The position numbers were made by a program, and so were the translations under genes. 10,548 bases of DNA from an uncultured Lactobacillus sp. (GTDB lineage Bacteria; Bacillota; Bacilli; Lactobacillales; Lactobacillaceae): the NCBI GenBank assembly GCA_945281075.1, contig CALYQE010000063.1, forward strand, positions 1 through 10,548. Direction: 5' to 3'. The notes under the pieces were generated by a model that saw nothing but the letters and a program-made list of their open reading frames with translations, had not been told where the DNA came from and searched no databases. This document shows, piece by piece, positions 1 to 6,573 of this stretch (position 1 is the first letter of the stretch; every line of letters starts with the position of its first letter).

Positions 1-50
1 CCGAAGTGGACACCAGCTTCAAGTAATTGTTTCATTGAAACTACTGACAT
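1..50 (-). CDS. rpsB: 30S ribosomal protein S2, N-terminal fragment (runs off the left edge)
   Basis: The reverse strand from an ATG at 48-50 reads MSVVSMKQLLEAGVHFG, the conserved N-terminus of bacterial ribosomal protein S2. S2 is a small-subunit protein that binds late in 30S assembly. Only 16 codons plus two bases are present. The start is fixed by AGGAGG (complement of 58-63), seven bases upstream. A promoter and a structured leader precede it (separate entries), so the gene has its own transcription start although it follows the methyltransferase gene on the same strand. In related bacteria rpsB is usually followed by tsf, which would lie outside this window. Identity is confident because this N-terminus is very conserved; nothing can be said about the rest of the protein. 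Confidence 0.93.
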   Translation of the reverse strand, partial: MSVVSMKQLLEAGVHF

Positions 51-168
51 AATATTTCCTCCTGTGGTTTTATTCCTCTCAAGCGTTCATTTCAGCGTTT
101 CACCATTGTTTGGCACCAAAACGCTGATCGCCCTTGATGTTTTTTCAGGTGTGCTTCAACAACACACA
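51..168 (-). promoter_or_regulatory. structured 5' leader of rpsB mRNA (possible autoregulatory element)
   Basis: From the predicted start site near 168 to the rpsB ATG is about 118 nt, long for a simple leader. Three helices can be drawn. The first is a 5'-terminal hairpin pairing 162-167 with 149-154 (GTGTGT with GCACAC, one G-U). The second is a perfect 9-bp stem, TCAGCGTTT (119-127) with AAACGCTGA (92-100). The third is an outer helix, TCAAG(GG)CG (129-137) with CGCTTGA (79-85), which encloses the second. No U-tract follows a stem, so it does not look like an attenuator. Ribosomal protein leaders often bind their own product, and S2 represses rpsB-tsf in E. coli. That this leader binds S2 is inference. 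Confidence 0.55.
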
Positions 169-174
169 GATAAG

Positions 175-203
175 ATAATACTAGATTTAGCGCTAAGAAT
201 CAA
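175..203 (-). promoter_or_regulatory. rpsB promoter
   Basis: On the reverse strand, TTGATT (198-203) and TATTAT (175-180) are separated by exactly 17 bp, giving 4/6 and 5/6 matches to the vegetative consensus. The -35 box begins three bases beyond the stop codon of the upstream methyltransferase gene. Transcription would start near 168, at the base of the first leader hairpin. Confidence 0.7.
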
Positions 204-205
204 CC

Positions 206-1237
206 CTAAAAATCAACTGCATGCTCGCGTAAAAAGTTTTCTTTCCACGGGCGGTCATGATGCTTAAACCAATATTCTCTTTTTAAAGCTAGGCTTTTAT
301 TCGTAAACTCTTCGTGATAAATCAGTTTTACCGGTCGCCTTGTTTTGGTATATTTTGCCCCTTTACCAGAATTATGATTGGCTAAACGATTTTCAAGATC
401 TGTCGTAAAGCCACCATAAAAACTGCCATCTTTGCATAAAAGAACGTAAAAATAATACTTTTTTTGCTCATCATGCTCTAGCCGCTCTTTTGGCGTCTCA
501 CGAATTATTTTTTGAATCGCCGGTAAAAAATTGCCCTTTTGATCATGAACTTCGATCGCATCCCTTAACACAAGACCATCGCTAGCCGTATGCTTGACCG
601 CTTCAACCACAATCAAATTTGCGTCATCACCGCGGTGAGATACATATGGCTGAACCATTTTGATGCTTAAATCATGTTTCAAGCAGAAATAAGCAATTTC
701 ATTTAGCCTCTCCGGGCGGTGAACCATATATATTTTGCCCTTCATTTTTAATAAGCTGCTGGCTACATCAATTATTTCTTCAAGCGTGATCATTATTTCA
801 TGCCTAGCAATTGCCTTTTTAGGATCAGGATTCACCTTATGGTCTTTAGCGTTCTTAAAATATGGCGGATTAACGACAATCACGTCATAAGAATCCTTGC
901 GCAAAAACTTCGGAGCATCAATCACATTGCGTTGAAAGACCTGAATGCGATTTTCAAGCTGATTTAATGCAACAGAGCGTTCAGCCTGAGAGGCAGCTTC
1001 AGTTTGAATTTCAATTGCATCATAATGAGCCCGGTTAAAGTAGGCCAGATAAATACTGGCCGCACAATTGCCGGCACACAAATCAGCAACTTTGGAGCGA
1101 TCTTTAATCGCTTCTTTTGCCCTTGCTGCTAACAATAAGGTATCAAGTGAAAAACTAAAAGCATCTTTATCTTGAATAATTTTCAGATTATCACTATACA
1201 TATAATCAATTCGTTCATTTTTGGCCAAATTTACCAT
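206..1237 (-). CDS. fusion of TrmN6/YabB-type tRNA adenine-N6 methyltransferase and GIY-YIG (UPF0213) domain
   Basis: A 343-residue protein in two parts. Residues 1-250 match the YabB/TrmN6 family of SAM-dependent methyltransferases, which in E. coli methylate N6 of A37 in tRNA1(Val). It has the family opening (NERIDY, 7-12), a SAM-binding motif I ([10 protein letters not shown], 52-61) and the catalytic NPPY (123-126) of N6-adenine methyltransferases. Residues 260-343 are a compact GIY-YIG domain of the YazA/YhbQ type ([18 protein letters not shown], 263-280; [13 protein letters not shown], 291-303), of uncertain function. In Bacillus subtilis yabB and yazA are adjacent separate genes, and their usual lengths add up to about this size, so this is a fusion of neighbours. 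The start is the first ATG, with a GAGGGG about ten bases upstream. Motif I has Cys58 where Gly is usual. The cytoplasmic tRNA-modifying role is inferred from family. Confidence 0.88.
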   Translation of the reverse strand: MVNLAKNERIDYMYSDNLKIIQDKDAFSFSLDTLLLAARAKEAIKDRSKVADLCAGNCAASIYLAYFNRAHYDAIEIQTEAASQAERSVALNQLENRIQVFQRNVIDAPKFLRKDSYDVIVVNPPYFKNAKDHKVNPDPKKAIARHEIMITLEEIIDVASSLLKMKGKIYMVHRPERLNEIAYFCLKHDLSIKMVQPYVSHRGDDANLIVVEAVKHTASDGLVLRDAIEVHDQKGNFLPAIQKIIRETPKERLEHDEQKKYYFYVLLCKDGSFYGGFTTDLENRLANHNSGKGAKYTKTRRPVKLIYHEEFTNKSLALKREYWFKHHDRPWKENFLREHAVDF

Positions 1238-1262
1238 AGATATTTATCCCCTCGCCAACCTT

Positions 1263-1271
1263 TGTTATAAT
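1263..1271 (+). promoter_or_regulatory. extended -10 promoter of the acyltransferase gene
   Basis: TGTTATAAT is a perfect extended -10 (TG-N-TATAAT). The -35 position 17 bp upstream (TTTATC, 1243-1248) is poor, which is typical when an extended -10 is present. Start would be near 1278, only about 17 nt before the ATG at 1295. The divergent methyltransferase gene begins 25 bp upstream and must share this short gap, but I see no convincing promoter for it. Confidence 0.65.
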
Positions 1272-1284
1272 ATTTTACAACATT

Positions 1285-1290
1285 GGAGGA
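1285..1290 (+). promoter_or_regulatory. ribosome binding site that decides the acyltransferase start
   Basis: GGAGGA lies five bases before the ATG at 1295. A TTG at 1283 in the same frame would give four extra residues, but it overlaps this Shine-Dalgarno sequence and has none of its own, so the ATG is the start. Confidence 0.8.
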
Positions 1291-1294
1291 AAAT

Positions 1295-1909
1295 ATGTTT
1301 TATCACATTATTCGTCCGATCGCTCGCTTTATTGTCTGGGTGATCAATGGACATTTACACGTTAATCATCGCGATCGTATTCCCGAAGGAAATTACATCC
1401 TAGCCGCACCCCATCGAACATGGTGGGAACCGATACTATTCGCCTTGGCTGCTAGTCCTAAGGAATTTATGTTTATGACCAAAATCGAATTGTTTAAAAA
1501 CCCGATTTTAAGGTTTATTTTGAAACATGCACACGCTTTTCCGGTCGACCGTCAAAATCCGGGACCTTCTGCTTTAAAAACGCCGATTAAAGGACTTAAA
1601 AATGGCAACTATTCATTAATTATTTTCCCTTCTGGCACAAGACACTCCGCTAAGCTGAAAGGCGGAACAATTGCAATTGCCAAGCTTTCCGGCAAGCCCA
1701 TCGTACCTGTGGTTTATCAGGGACCACTAACCTTTACCGGTTTACTAAAAAGACAGCCCCTTGAAGTCTGTTTTGGCAAGCCCTTGACTGTTGACCGCAA
1801 AACTAAACTCACCCATGAAAACGAAACCTCTTTCGATAATCAATTAAAAAGCACTTGGGATAAACTAGACCAAGAGCAAAATCCTGATTTTCATTATCAG
1901 GCAAAATAA
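1295..1909 (+). CDS. lysophospholipid acyltransferase, PlsC-like
   Basis: A 204-residue member of the PlsC/LPLAT superfamily, which transfers acyl groups to lysophosphatidate or related acceptors at the inner face of the membrane. The four family blocks are in order: block I at 39-46 (PHRTWWEP), block II at 82-86 (FPVDR), block III at 111-116 (FPSGTR) and block IV at 135-139 (PIVPV). The N-terminal stretch 5-19 is hydrophobic and may contact the membrane. The catalytic HX4D appears as HX4E (His40, Glu45), and the usual FPEGTR has Ser113 in place of Glu. Either the substrate is unusual or this is a divergent paralogue beside a normal PlsC elsewhere. It is followed by a strong terminator and then cfa, another phospholipid enzyme. 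The start was moved to ATG 1295 on the basis of the ribosome binding site. The superfamily is sure, the exact substrate is not. Confidence 0.85.
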   Translation: MFYHIIRPIARFIVWVINGHLHVNHRDRIPEGNYILAAPHRTWWEPILFALAASPKEFMFMTKIELFKNPILRFILKHAHAFPVDRQNPGPSALKTPIKGLKNGNYSLIIFPSGTRHSAKLKGGTIAIAKLSGKPIVPVVYQGPLTFTGLLKRQPLEVCFGKPLTVDRKTKLTHENETSFDNQLKSTWDKLDQEQNPDFHYQAK

Positions 1910-1945
1910 AAAAGGTTGAACTACAAAAAAGTTCAACCTTTTTTT
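1908..1945 (+). terminator. rho-independent terminator after the acyltransferase gene
   Basis: AGGTTGAACT (1913-1922) pairs perfectly with AGTTCAACCT (1930-1939) around a seven-base loop. The stem is extended by A-T pairs and ends in a run of T (1939-1945). It overlaps the stop codon of the acyltransferase gene. A competing AT-rich hairpin can form between 1921-1930 and 1940-1949. Confidence 0.88.
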
Positions 1946-1949
1946 GTAG

Positions 1950-1958
1950 TGTTAAAAT
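1950..1958 (+). promoter_or_regulatory. extended -10 promoter of cfa
   Basis: TGTTAAAAT matches the extended -10 (TG-N-TATAAT with one mismatch). It sits right behind the upstream terminator, where a new promoter is expected. No good -35 is present; that position falls inside the terminator stem. The start would be near 1965, leaving a leader of about 30 nt. Confidence 0.5.
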
Positions 1959-1993
1959 TAGGGAAACGGCAATTGAATGGAGGAAATTAAAAA

Positions 1994-3172
1994 TTGTTAG
2001 AAAAATCATTTTATAAAAAAATGTTAAGCAAATCCTTCCCATTTCCGATCAAAGTAACATATTGGGATGGTAAGGGCGAGGTTTATGGTAACGGCAGTCC
2101 TCATCTTGAAATTATTTTTCACGAAAAAATTCCTGTTAGTGAGATTACCCGCAATGCTTCTTTAGCCTTAGGCGAAGCATACATGGATAAGAAAATTGAA
2201 ATAAAAGGCAGTTTGCAAGAATTGATCTTTGGCGCCTATGAAAGTGCTGATAGCTTCATGCGCTCAAGCAAGTTTCGAAAATTTATGCCGCACCAAAAGC
2301 ATACTGAAGAACAAAGTGAAAAAGACGTGCAAAGTCACTATGATATCGGCAATGACTTTTATCGTTTATGGCTCGATCCGACAATGACCTATTCCTGTGC
2401 ATATTTTACAGCAGGAAATGAAGACAACTTGGAAAAAGCGCAAATTGACAAAATCAAGCATATTCTTGACAAGCTGAACCCGGAAAAAGGCAAAAGTCTC
2501 CTTGACATCGGTTGTGGCTGGGGCACTTTAATGCTGCAGGCGGCAAAAGAATATGGTCTCAAAGTCACTGGCGTCACGCTCAGCGAGGAACAGTATAAAT
2601 TTGTCCAAAAGAAAATCTACGATGAAAATTTACAAGACCAAGCCGAAGTCAAATTAGAAGACTACCGCGAACTTGGCAACCAGCAATGGGACTATATTAC
2701 TTCGGTGGGAATGTTCGAACATGTCGGAAAAGAAAACTTGGGTCAATATTTTGAAGATGTTGCCAAATACCTGAAAAAAGATGGCGTTGCCTTGATCCAT
2801 GGTATTACCCGTCAGCAAGGCGGCGCAAGCAATGCTTGGATTGACCGCTATATTTTCCCAGGTGGTTACATTCCCGGACTTGCCGAAAATGTTCAGCATA
2901 TTGTCGAAAATGGTCTGCAGATTGATGATCTGGAAATGCTGCGGCGCCATTATCAAAGAACTTTGGAGATCTGGGATCATAACTTTAAACAACATCTTGA
3001 TGTTATCAAACCAAAAATGGGCGAACGCTTTACCAGAATGTGGGATCTCTACTTGCAAGCCTGTGCAGCCTCTTTTGAATCCGGCAATATTGATGTGGTG
3101 CAGTACCTGATAACTAAAGGTCCTTCGGGTAAAAACCTTCCAATTACCCGTGATTATATGCTTGGAAAGTAG
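1994..3172 (+). CDS. cfa: cyclopropane-fatty-acyl-phospholipid synthase
   Basis: A 392-residue SAM-dependent enzyme that adds a methylene bridge across the double bond of unsaturated acyl chains in membrane phospholipids, a common acid and stress adaptation in lactic acid bacteria. Residues 1-105 form the variable N-terminal domain. Then come [15 protein letters not shown] (115-129) with the nearby conserved Cys135, and SAM motif [10 protein letters not shown] (169-177). [23 protein letters not shown] and HYQRTL follow, where the E. coli enzyme has its bicarbonate and active-site residues. I chose the TTG start: GGAGGA (1979-1984) is about ten bases upstream, and the encoded [11 protein letters not shown] opening fits lactobacillal homologues. 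The ATG at 2021 is less likely. The gene has its own promoter after a terminator and is convergent with the FAD oxidoreductase gene. All key motifs are intact. Confidence 0.95.
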   Translation: MLEKSFYKKMLSKSFPFPIKVTYWDGKGEVYGNGSPHLEIIFHEKIPVSEITRNASLALGEAYMDKKIEIKGSLQELIFGAYESADSFMRSSKFRKFMPHQKHTEEQSEKDVQSHYDIGNDFYRLWLDPTMTYSCAYFTAGNEDNLEKAQIDKIKHILDKLNPEKGKSLLDIGCGWGTLMLQAAKEYGLKVTGVTLSEEQYKFVQKKIYDENLQDQAEVKLEDYRELGNQQWDYITSVGMFEHVGKENLGQYFEDVAKYLKKDGVALIHGITRQQGGASNAWIDRYIFPGGYIPGLAENVQHIVENGLQIDDLEMLRRHYQRTLEIWDHNFKQHLDVIKPKMGERFTRMWDLYLQACAASFESGNIDVVQYLITKGPSGKNLPITRDYMLGK

Positions 3173-3185
3173 TTTTATTCCAAGT

Positions 3186-3221
3186 AAAAAAGCATGATCA
3201 AAAAATGATCATACCTTTTTT
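3186..3221. terminator. bidirectional terminator between cfa and the FAD oxidoreductase gene
   Basis: ATGATCA (3194-3200) pairs with TGATCAT (3206-3212) around an AAAAA loop. An A-run precedes the stem (3186-3191) and a T-run follows (3216-3221), so it can act on both strands. It lies in the 60-bp gap between two convergent genes. The stem is short and the GC pairs at its base are imperfect. Confidence 0.7.
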
Positions 3222-3232
3222 GTTTGCTTTAT

Positions 3233-4636
3233 TTATTTCATCTCAAAAATCTTGCCCGGATTAATCACATCATTTGGATCAAAGAGGGTTTTAATTTTCC
3301 TTAGCATTTCGGTGTAATCGTGGCCGTAGAATTCTTCATAGTAGTTGGCTCTAGCATAACCAATCCCATGTTCACCAGACATATTTCCATCAAGCGCCTT
3401 AGCCGTTTTATACAGCTCCGAAATCACTTTGTTGCTGGTTTCAGCATATTGTTCATCAGTCATTTCGTCTGAACAGAGGTAGATGTGCAGATTGCCATCA
3501 CCGGCGTGACCAAAGTTAGGAATTCGAATCTTTAATTCTTTTTCAAGCTCTTCAATACGATCCAAAACTTCAGGAATATGGTTGATTGGCACGCAAATGT
3601 CAATTTCATCCATCTTTGGTGTAGATTTCTGAATTGCCAGCAGCAATTCTTCTCGACATTTCCAGATTTTCTTAGCTTCGTCTGAATCTGCACCCAAAAC
3701 CAAGGCTTCTTTGGCCTTAAATTCTTTGACCACTGAAAGAGCCTGTTCCAATTCAGCCTTCCATTCTTCTTCGGTAAAAGAATCCAAGCCTAAAATGATA
3801 AAACCATCACCATCTTTAATTGGAAATTGATCATTAGCGTATTTTTCCCATAAATCAATTACTTTACGCCCCATAAATTCAACCGTGGTTGGCACTACGC
3901 CCGAAGCTAGGATGGCGGGTACTGATTTAATGGCATCATTTAAAGTTGGAAATGGGATAATCGCGTTGATTGTCTTGCGGGGATTAGGGTATAAGCGCAA
4001 AGTTACTTCTGTGATTACCCCAAGAGTCCCTTCTGCGCCAATGAGCAAGTCTTTGAGTGAATAGCCGGAGGAAGATTTAACCGCCTTTGACCCAAATTTG
4101 TATAATTTACCATCCGTTAACACCACTTTTAATTCGCGAATATGTTCTCTGGTAACTCCATATTTAATTGCCTTCAAGCCGCCCGCATTAGTTGAAACGT
4201 TGCCACCGATAGTTGCCCAGTGCATCGCTGGCGCAGGCATATAAGTAAACGGCTTATCACTTAAATATTCCTCAATGTCCTTCAGTCTGATTCCCGCTTG
4301 TACCGTCATCGTTAAACTATCCGGATCATATTCTAGGACTTTATTCATCTTGACCATATCTAAAGAAATACCGCCATCAACTGATAAGTTAGCGCCCATT
4401 AACCCGGTTGAATTGCCACGCGGAACTAACGGAATATGATTATCGCTAGCATACTTAACCACCTTAGAAACTTCGTCATTATTAACTGGCTGAATTACCA
4501 AGTCAGGTAACGCGGTCACTGTTCTGAATTGGTCATGATCCCAATGCGTCGTTGGTTCTGTGATAAAGCGCTCTGGATCAGAAATAAAACTTCTCAAATT
4601 TTCGCGATCAGTTTGAGTTAATTGATGATAATTCAT
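3233..4636 (-). CDS. FAD-binding 2-hydroxyacid oxidoreductase, GlcD / D-lactate dehydrogenase family
   Basis: A 467-residue flavoprotein of the VAO/PCMH family that oxidises D-2-hydroxyacids such as D-lactate or glycolate. The FAD domain spans about 40-215: IPLVPRGNSTGLMGANLS (68-85), GGNVSTNAGGLKAIKYGVTREH (144-165, read with the preceding TI) and GAEGTLGVITEVTL (200-213). The C-terminal substrate domain shows FGHAGDGNLH (375-384), SGEHGIG (420-426) and the closing DPNDVINPGKIF (453-464), all family hallmarks. There is no signal peptide or membrane segment, so it is probably cytoplasmic. No iron-sulfur (GlcF) or GlcE partner is adjacent, which argues for a stand-alone enzyme; its electron acceptor is not evident. 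The ATG at 4634-4636 has only a modest purine-rich site (AAGGGAAG) about 11 bases upstream. It has its own strong promoter. The substrate is not determined by sequence. Confidence 0.88.
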   Translation of the reverse strand: MNYHQLTQTDRENLRSFISDPERFITEPTTHWDHDQFRTVTALPDLVIQPVNNDEVSKVVKYASDNHIPLVPRGNSTGLMGANLSVDGGISLDMVKMNKVLEYDPDSLTMTVQAGIRLKDIEEYLSDKPFTYMPAPAMHWATIGGNVSTNAGGLKAIKYGVTREHIRELKVVLTDGKLYKFGSKAVKSSSGYSLKDLLIGAEGTLGVITEVTLRLYPNPRKTINAIIPFPTLNDAIKSVPAILASGVVPTTVEFMGRKVIDLWEKYANDQFPIKDGDGFIILGLDSFTEEEWKAELEQALSVVKEFKAKEALVLGADSDEAKKIWKCREELLLAIQKSTPKMDEIDICVPINHIPEVLDRIEELEKELKIRIPNFGHAGDGNLHIYLCSDEMTDEQYAETSNKVISELYKTAKALDGNMSGEHGIGYARANYYEEFYGHDYTEMLRKIKTLFDPNDVINPGKIFEMK

Positions 4637-4693
4637 ATAAAAAACATCTTCCCTTTTTAAAAATCATAAACAAAATTAATAGTTATTATAATT

Positions 4694-4722
4694 AATTTAC
4701 CTTTTTGTGTAATCGCTGTCAA
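4694..4722 (-). promoter_or_regulatory. promoter of the FAD oxidoreductase gene
   Basis: On the reverse strand a perfect TTGACA (4717-4722) is followed after 17 bp by TAAATT (4694-4699, 4/6). It lies just downstream of the ABC operon terminator. Start would be near 4687, leaving an AT-rich leader of about 50 nt. Confidence 0.75.
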
Positions 4723-4737
4723 TACTGTTTTAACCGC

Positions 4738-4768
4738 AAAAAAAAGCGAGCTCTTTGCGAACTCGCTT
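4738..4768 (-). terminator. rho-independent terminator of the ABC transporter operon
   Basis: On the reverse strand AAGCGAGTTC pairs with GAGCTCGCTT (10 bp, one G-U) around a five-base loop (4754-4758), followed by eight T. It begins six bases past the stop codon of the second ABC gene. The opposite strand has no T-run, so it acts on the minus strand only. Confidence 0.9.
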
Positions 4769-4773
4769 ATCAA

Positions 4774-6573
4774 CTACTTTTTGTAATTTTGCAGTGTATA
4801 AAGATTATAATAATACCCTTTTTGAGCAAGAAGACTTTCATGATTGCCGCGTTCAATAATCTTCCCATCATTAAGCACAATAATCTGATCAGCATCCACA
4901 ATTGTCGATAATCGGTGCGCAATTGCCAGCGTAGTTCTTCCCTTCCGCAAGCTCTTCAAGCCCTGTTGAATCAAAGTTTCGGTTTCAGTGTCAACATTGG
5001 CCGTTGCTTCATCCAAAACCAAAATTTTCGGATCTGTTACAAGCGTGCGGGCAAACGAAATGAGCTGACGCTGTCCTTGACTAAACTCACTACCATTTTC
5101 ACCGACTTTTGCATGATATTTACCAGGCAATTCTTCAATAAAGCCGTCGGCTTGCACCGCTTTTGCCGCATCAACGATTTGTTGATCAGTAATCTTGTCA
5201 TTATACAGCCTGATATTAGAATTAATGTCGCCGTAAAACATGAATGGATCCTGCAGCACTAGCCCCAATTTTTGCCGAAGTTCTTCTTTCGGAAATTTTT
5301 TGATGTCAATACCGTCGATAAGGATTTCCCCTTGATAAAACTCATAAAAACGCATCATGACGTTAATAATCGAACTTTTACCAGAACCAGTATGACCGAC
5401 TATGCCCAACGTTTCGCCCGGATTAACCGTAAACGAAATATCATGCAAGATTTCATTTTTGCCATCATACGAAAAGCTAACGTGCTTAAATTCAATTTTG
5501 CCTTTGGTAATTTCCAATCCCGCTTGCGCGTCCTGTTGCGGTTCATAATCTGTGTTATCAAGGATACGGAATATTCTTTTTCCGGCAACGATTCCGTCTT
5601 GGAAAAACGTCATTTGATCCATCATGTTAGCAATCGGATTGAAGAACTGCGAGATATACTGCGAAAAGGCATAAACAACGCCGGCAGGGACAAAAGTTTG
5701 CCGTAAAGGAAAGCCAAAGTACATTAAAGTCAAAGCTAACGCCAGTGAGTACAACAAGCTAGTTAAAGGTGACAGCAAGAGTGAATTAAGGTTAATCATA
5801 TCAAAACGGGTTTTCATTAACGCTTGGTTTTCACTCTCAAAATGACCGGTCATTCTGTCTTCTTGTTTAAACTGTTGAATTAACGAAACACCTTCAATTG
5901 ATTCGTTCAAATTGGTATTAATTCGGCTAAGCCGTTCACGATAACTGCGGTATAATTTGGAACTTCTTCTGGAATATTGCCAGATAATGAACAGTAGAAC
6001 TGGTAAAAAGGCCAGAACAATCAAGCCAGCTAAAAAACTGGTAGAGAACATGGCGATCAGGGCCGAAACAATGGAAAAAATCGAAATGACTACACTTGAA
6101 AGAACAGTCAAGAAATTGCTTAAGGTCATCGTATCATTGGTAACCCTAGAAACGATCGAACCAGCAGGAGTTTGATCAAAGTAGCGCATCCCAAGCTGGT
6201 GAAGTTTTTCGTATAAAGCTGAACGCAGACTTTCAAGTGACTTTTCGGAACCAAGTGCAAAGAAGTATTCGTAAGTAAACTGCAAAATCCCCTTTATCAC
6301 TGAACCAAAAGCATATAAAAAGCCGGCAAATAAGATGACTTGCGTGGTCACATTGGCTTTCACAAGATAGTTGTCCAGAAAAGACTGCAAGCCATATGGA
6401 AGGAGCATGTTGATGACACTAACCAAAAATGCACCGACCCCAGCAATAATCATCTCGTTTTTGAACCGCAATACAAACCGCAAAATGCGCTTAAAAATAC
6501 CGATTTGTTCTTTTACAGGAATTTCTTTTGACCAAACAGACTCGTAATTATTTTGCTCTTCCAAATTATTCAC
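4774..6573 (-). CDS. ABC exporter half-transporter, LmrD/BmrD-type subunit
   Basis: A 599-residue half-transporter: a type I exporter membrane domain with about six helices (roughly 38-330), then a nucleotide-binding domain. That domain shows Walker A GHTGSGKS (393-400), Q-loop Gln441, signature FSQGQ (497-501), Walker B ILVLDE with catalytic Glu522, and switch His553. It keeps the catalytic Glu but has a non-consensus signature (SQGQ for SGGQ), as expected for the consensus-site half of a heterodimeric multidrug exporter such as LmrCD, BmrCD (YheHI) or TM287/288. Its partner is encoded immediately upstream with an 8-bp overlap, so translation is probably coupled. The start is GTG (6571-6573); a TTG three codons later (6562-6564) is possible. 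Probable substrates are drugs or amphiphiles, by family only. A terminator follows directly. Confidence 0.93.
   Translation of the reverse strand: MNNLEEQNNYESVWSKEIPVKEQIGIFKRILRFVLRFKNEMIIAGVGAFLVSVINMLLPYGLQSFLDNYLVKANVTTQVILFAGFLYAFGSVIKGILQFTYEYFFALGSEKSLESLRSALYEKLHQLGMRYFDQTPAGSIVSRVTNDTMTLSNFLTVLSSVVISIFSIVSALIAMFSTSFLAGLIVLAFLPVLLFIIWQYSRRSSKLYRSYRERLSRINTNLNESIEGVSLIQQFKQEDRMTGHFESENQALMKTRFDMINLNSLLLSPLTSLLYSLALALTLMYFGFPLRQTFVPAGVVYAFSQYISQFFNPIANMMDQMTFFQDGIVAGKRIFRILDNTDYEPQQDAQAGLEITKGKIEFKHVSFSYDGKNEILHDISFTVNPGETLGIVGHTGSGKSSIINVMMRFYEFYQGEILIDGIDIKKFPKEELRQKLGLVLQDPFMFYGDINSNIRLYNDKITDQQIVDAAKAVQADGFIEELPGKYHAKVGENGSEFSQGQRQLISFARTLVTDPKILVLDEATANVDTETETLIQQGLKSLRKGRTTLAIAHRLSTIVDADQIIVLNDGKIIERGNHESLLAQKGYYYNLYTLQNYKK

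Noticed and set aside
64-267. A 67-codon plus-strand open frame at the left edge
   Set aside because: It lies antisense to the rpsB leader and promoter and the end of the methyltransferase gene, has no convincing ribosome binding site, and has no recognisable similarity.
2654-3110. Open frames of 103 and 134 codons inside cfa on both strands
   Set aside because: They lie wholly within the well-supported cfa gene and have no family features; they are shadow frames.
4670-4699. AT-rich imperfect inverted repeat before the FAD oxidoreductase gene, considered as an operator
   Set aside because: The symmetry is imperfect and made only of A and T; chance is likely at this base composition.
5272-5706. 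A 144-codon plus-strand open frame opposite the ABC exporter
   Set aside because: It is antisense to the conserved nucleotide-binding domain and has no start signals; the coding evidence is on the other strand.
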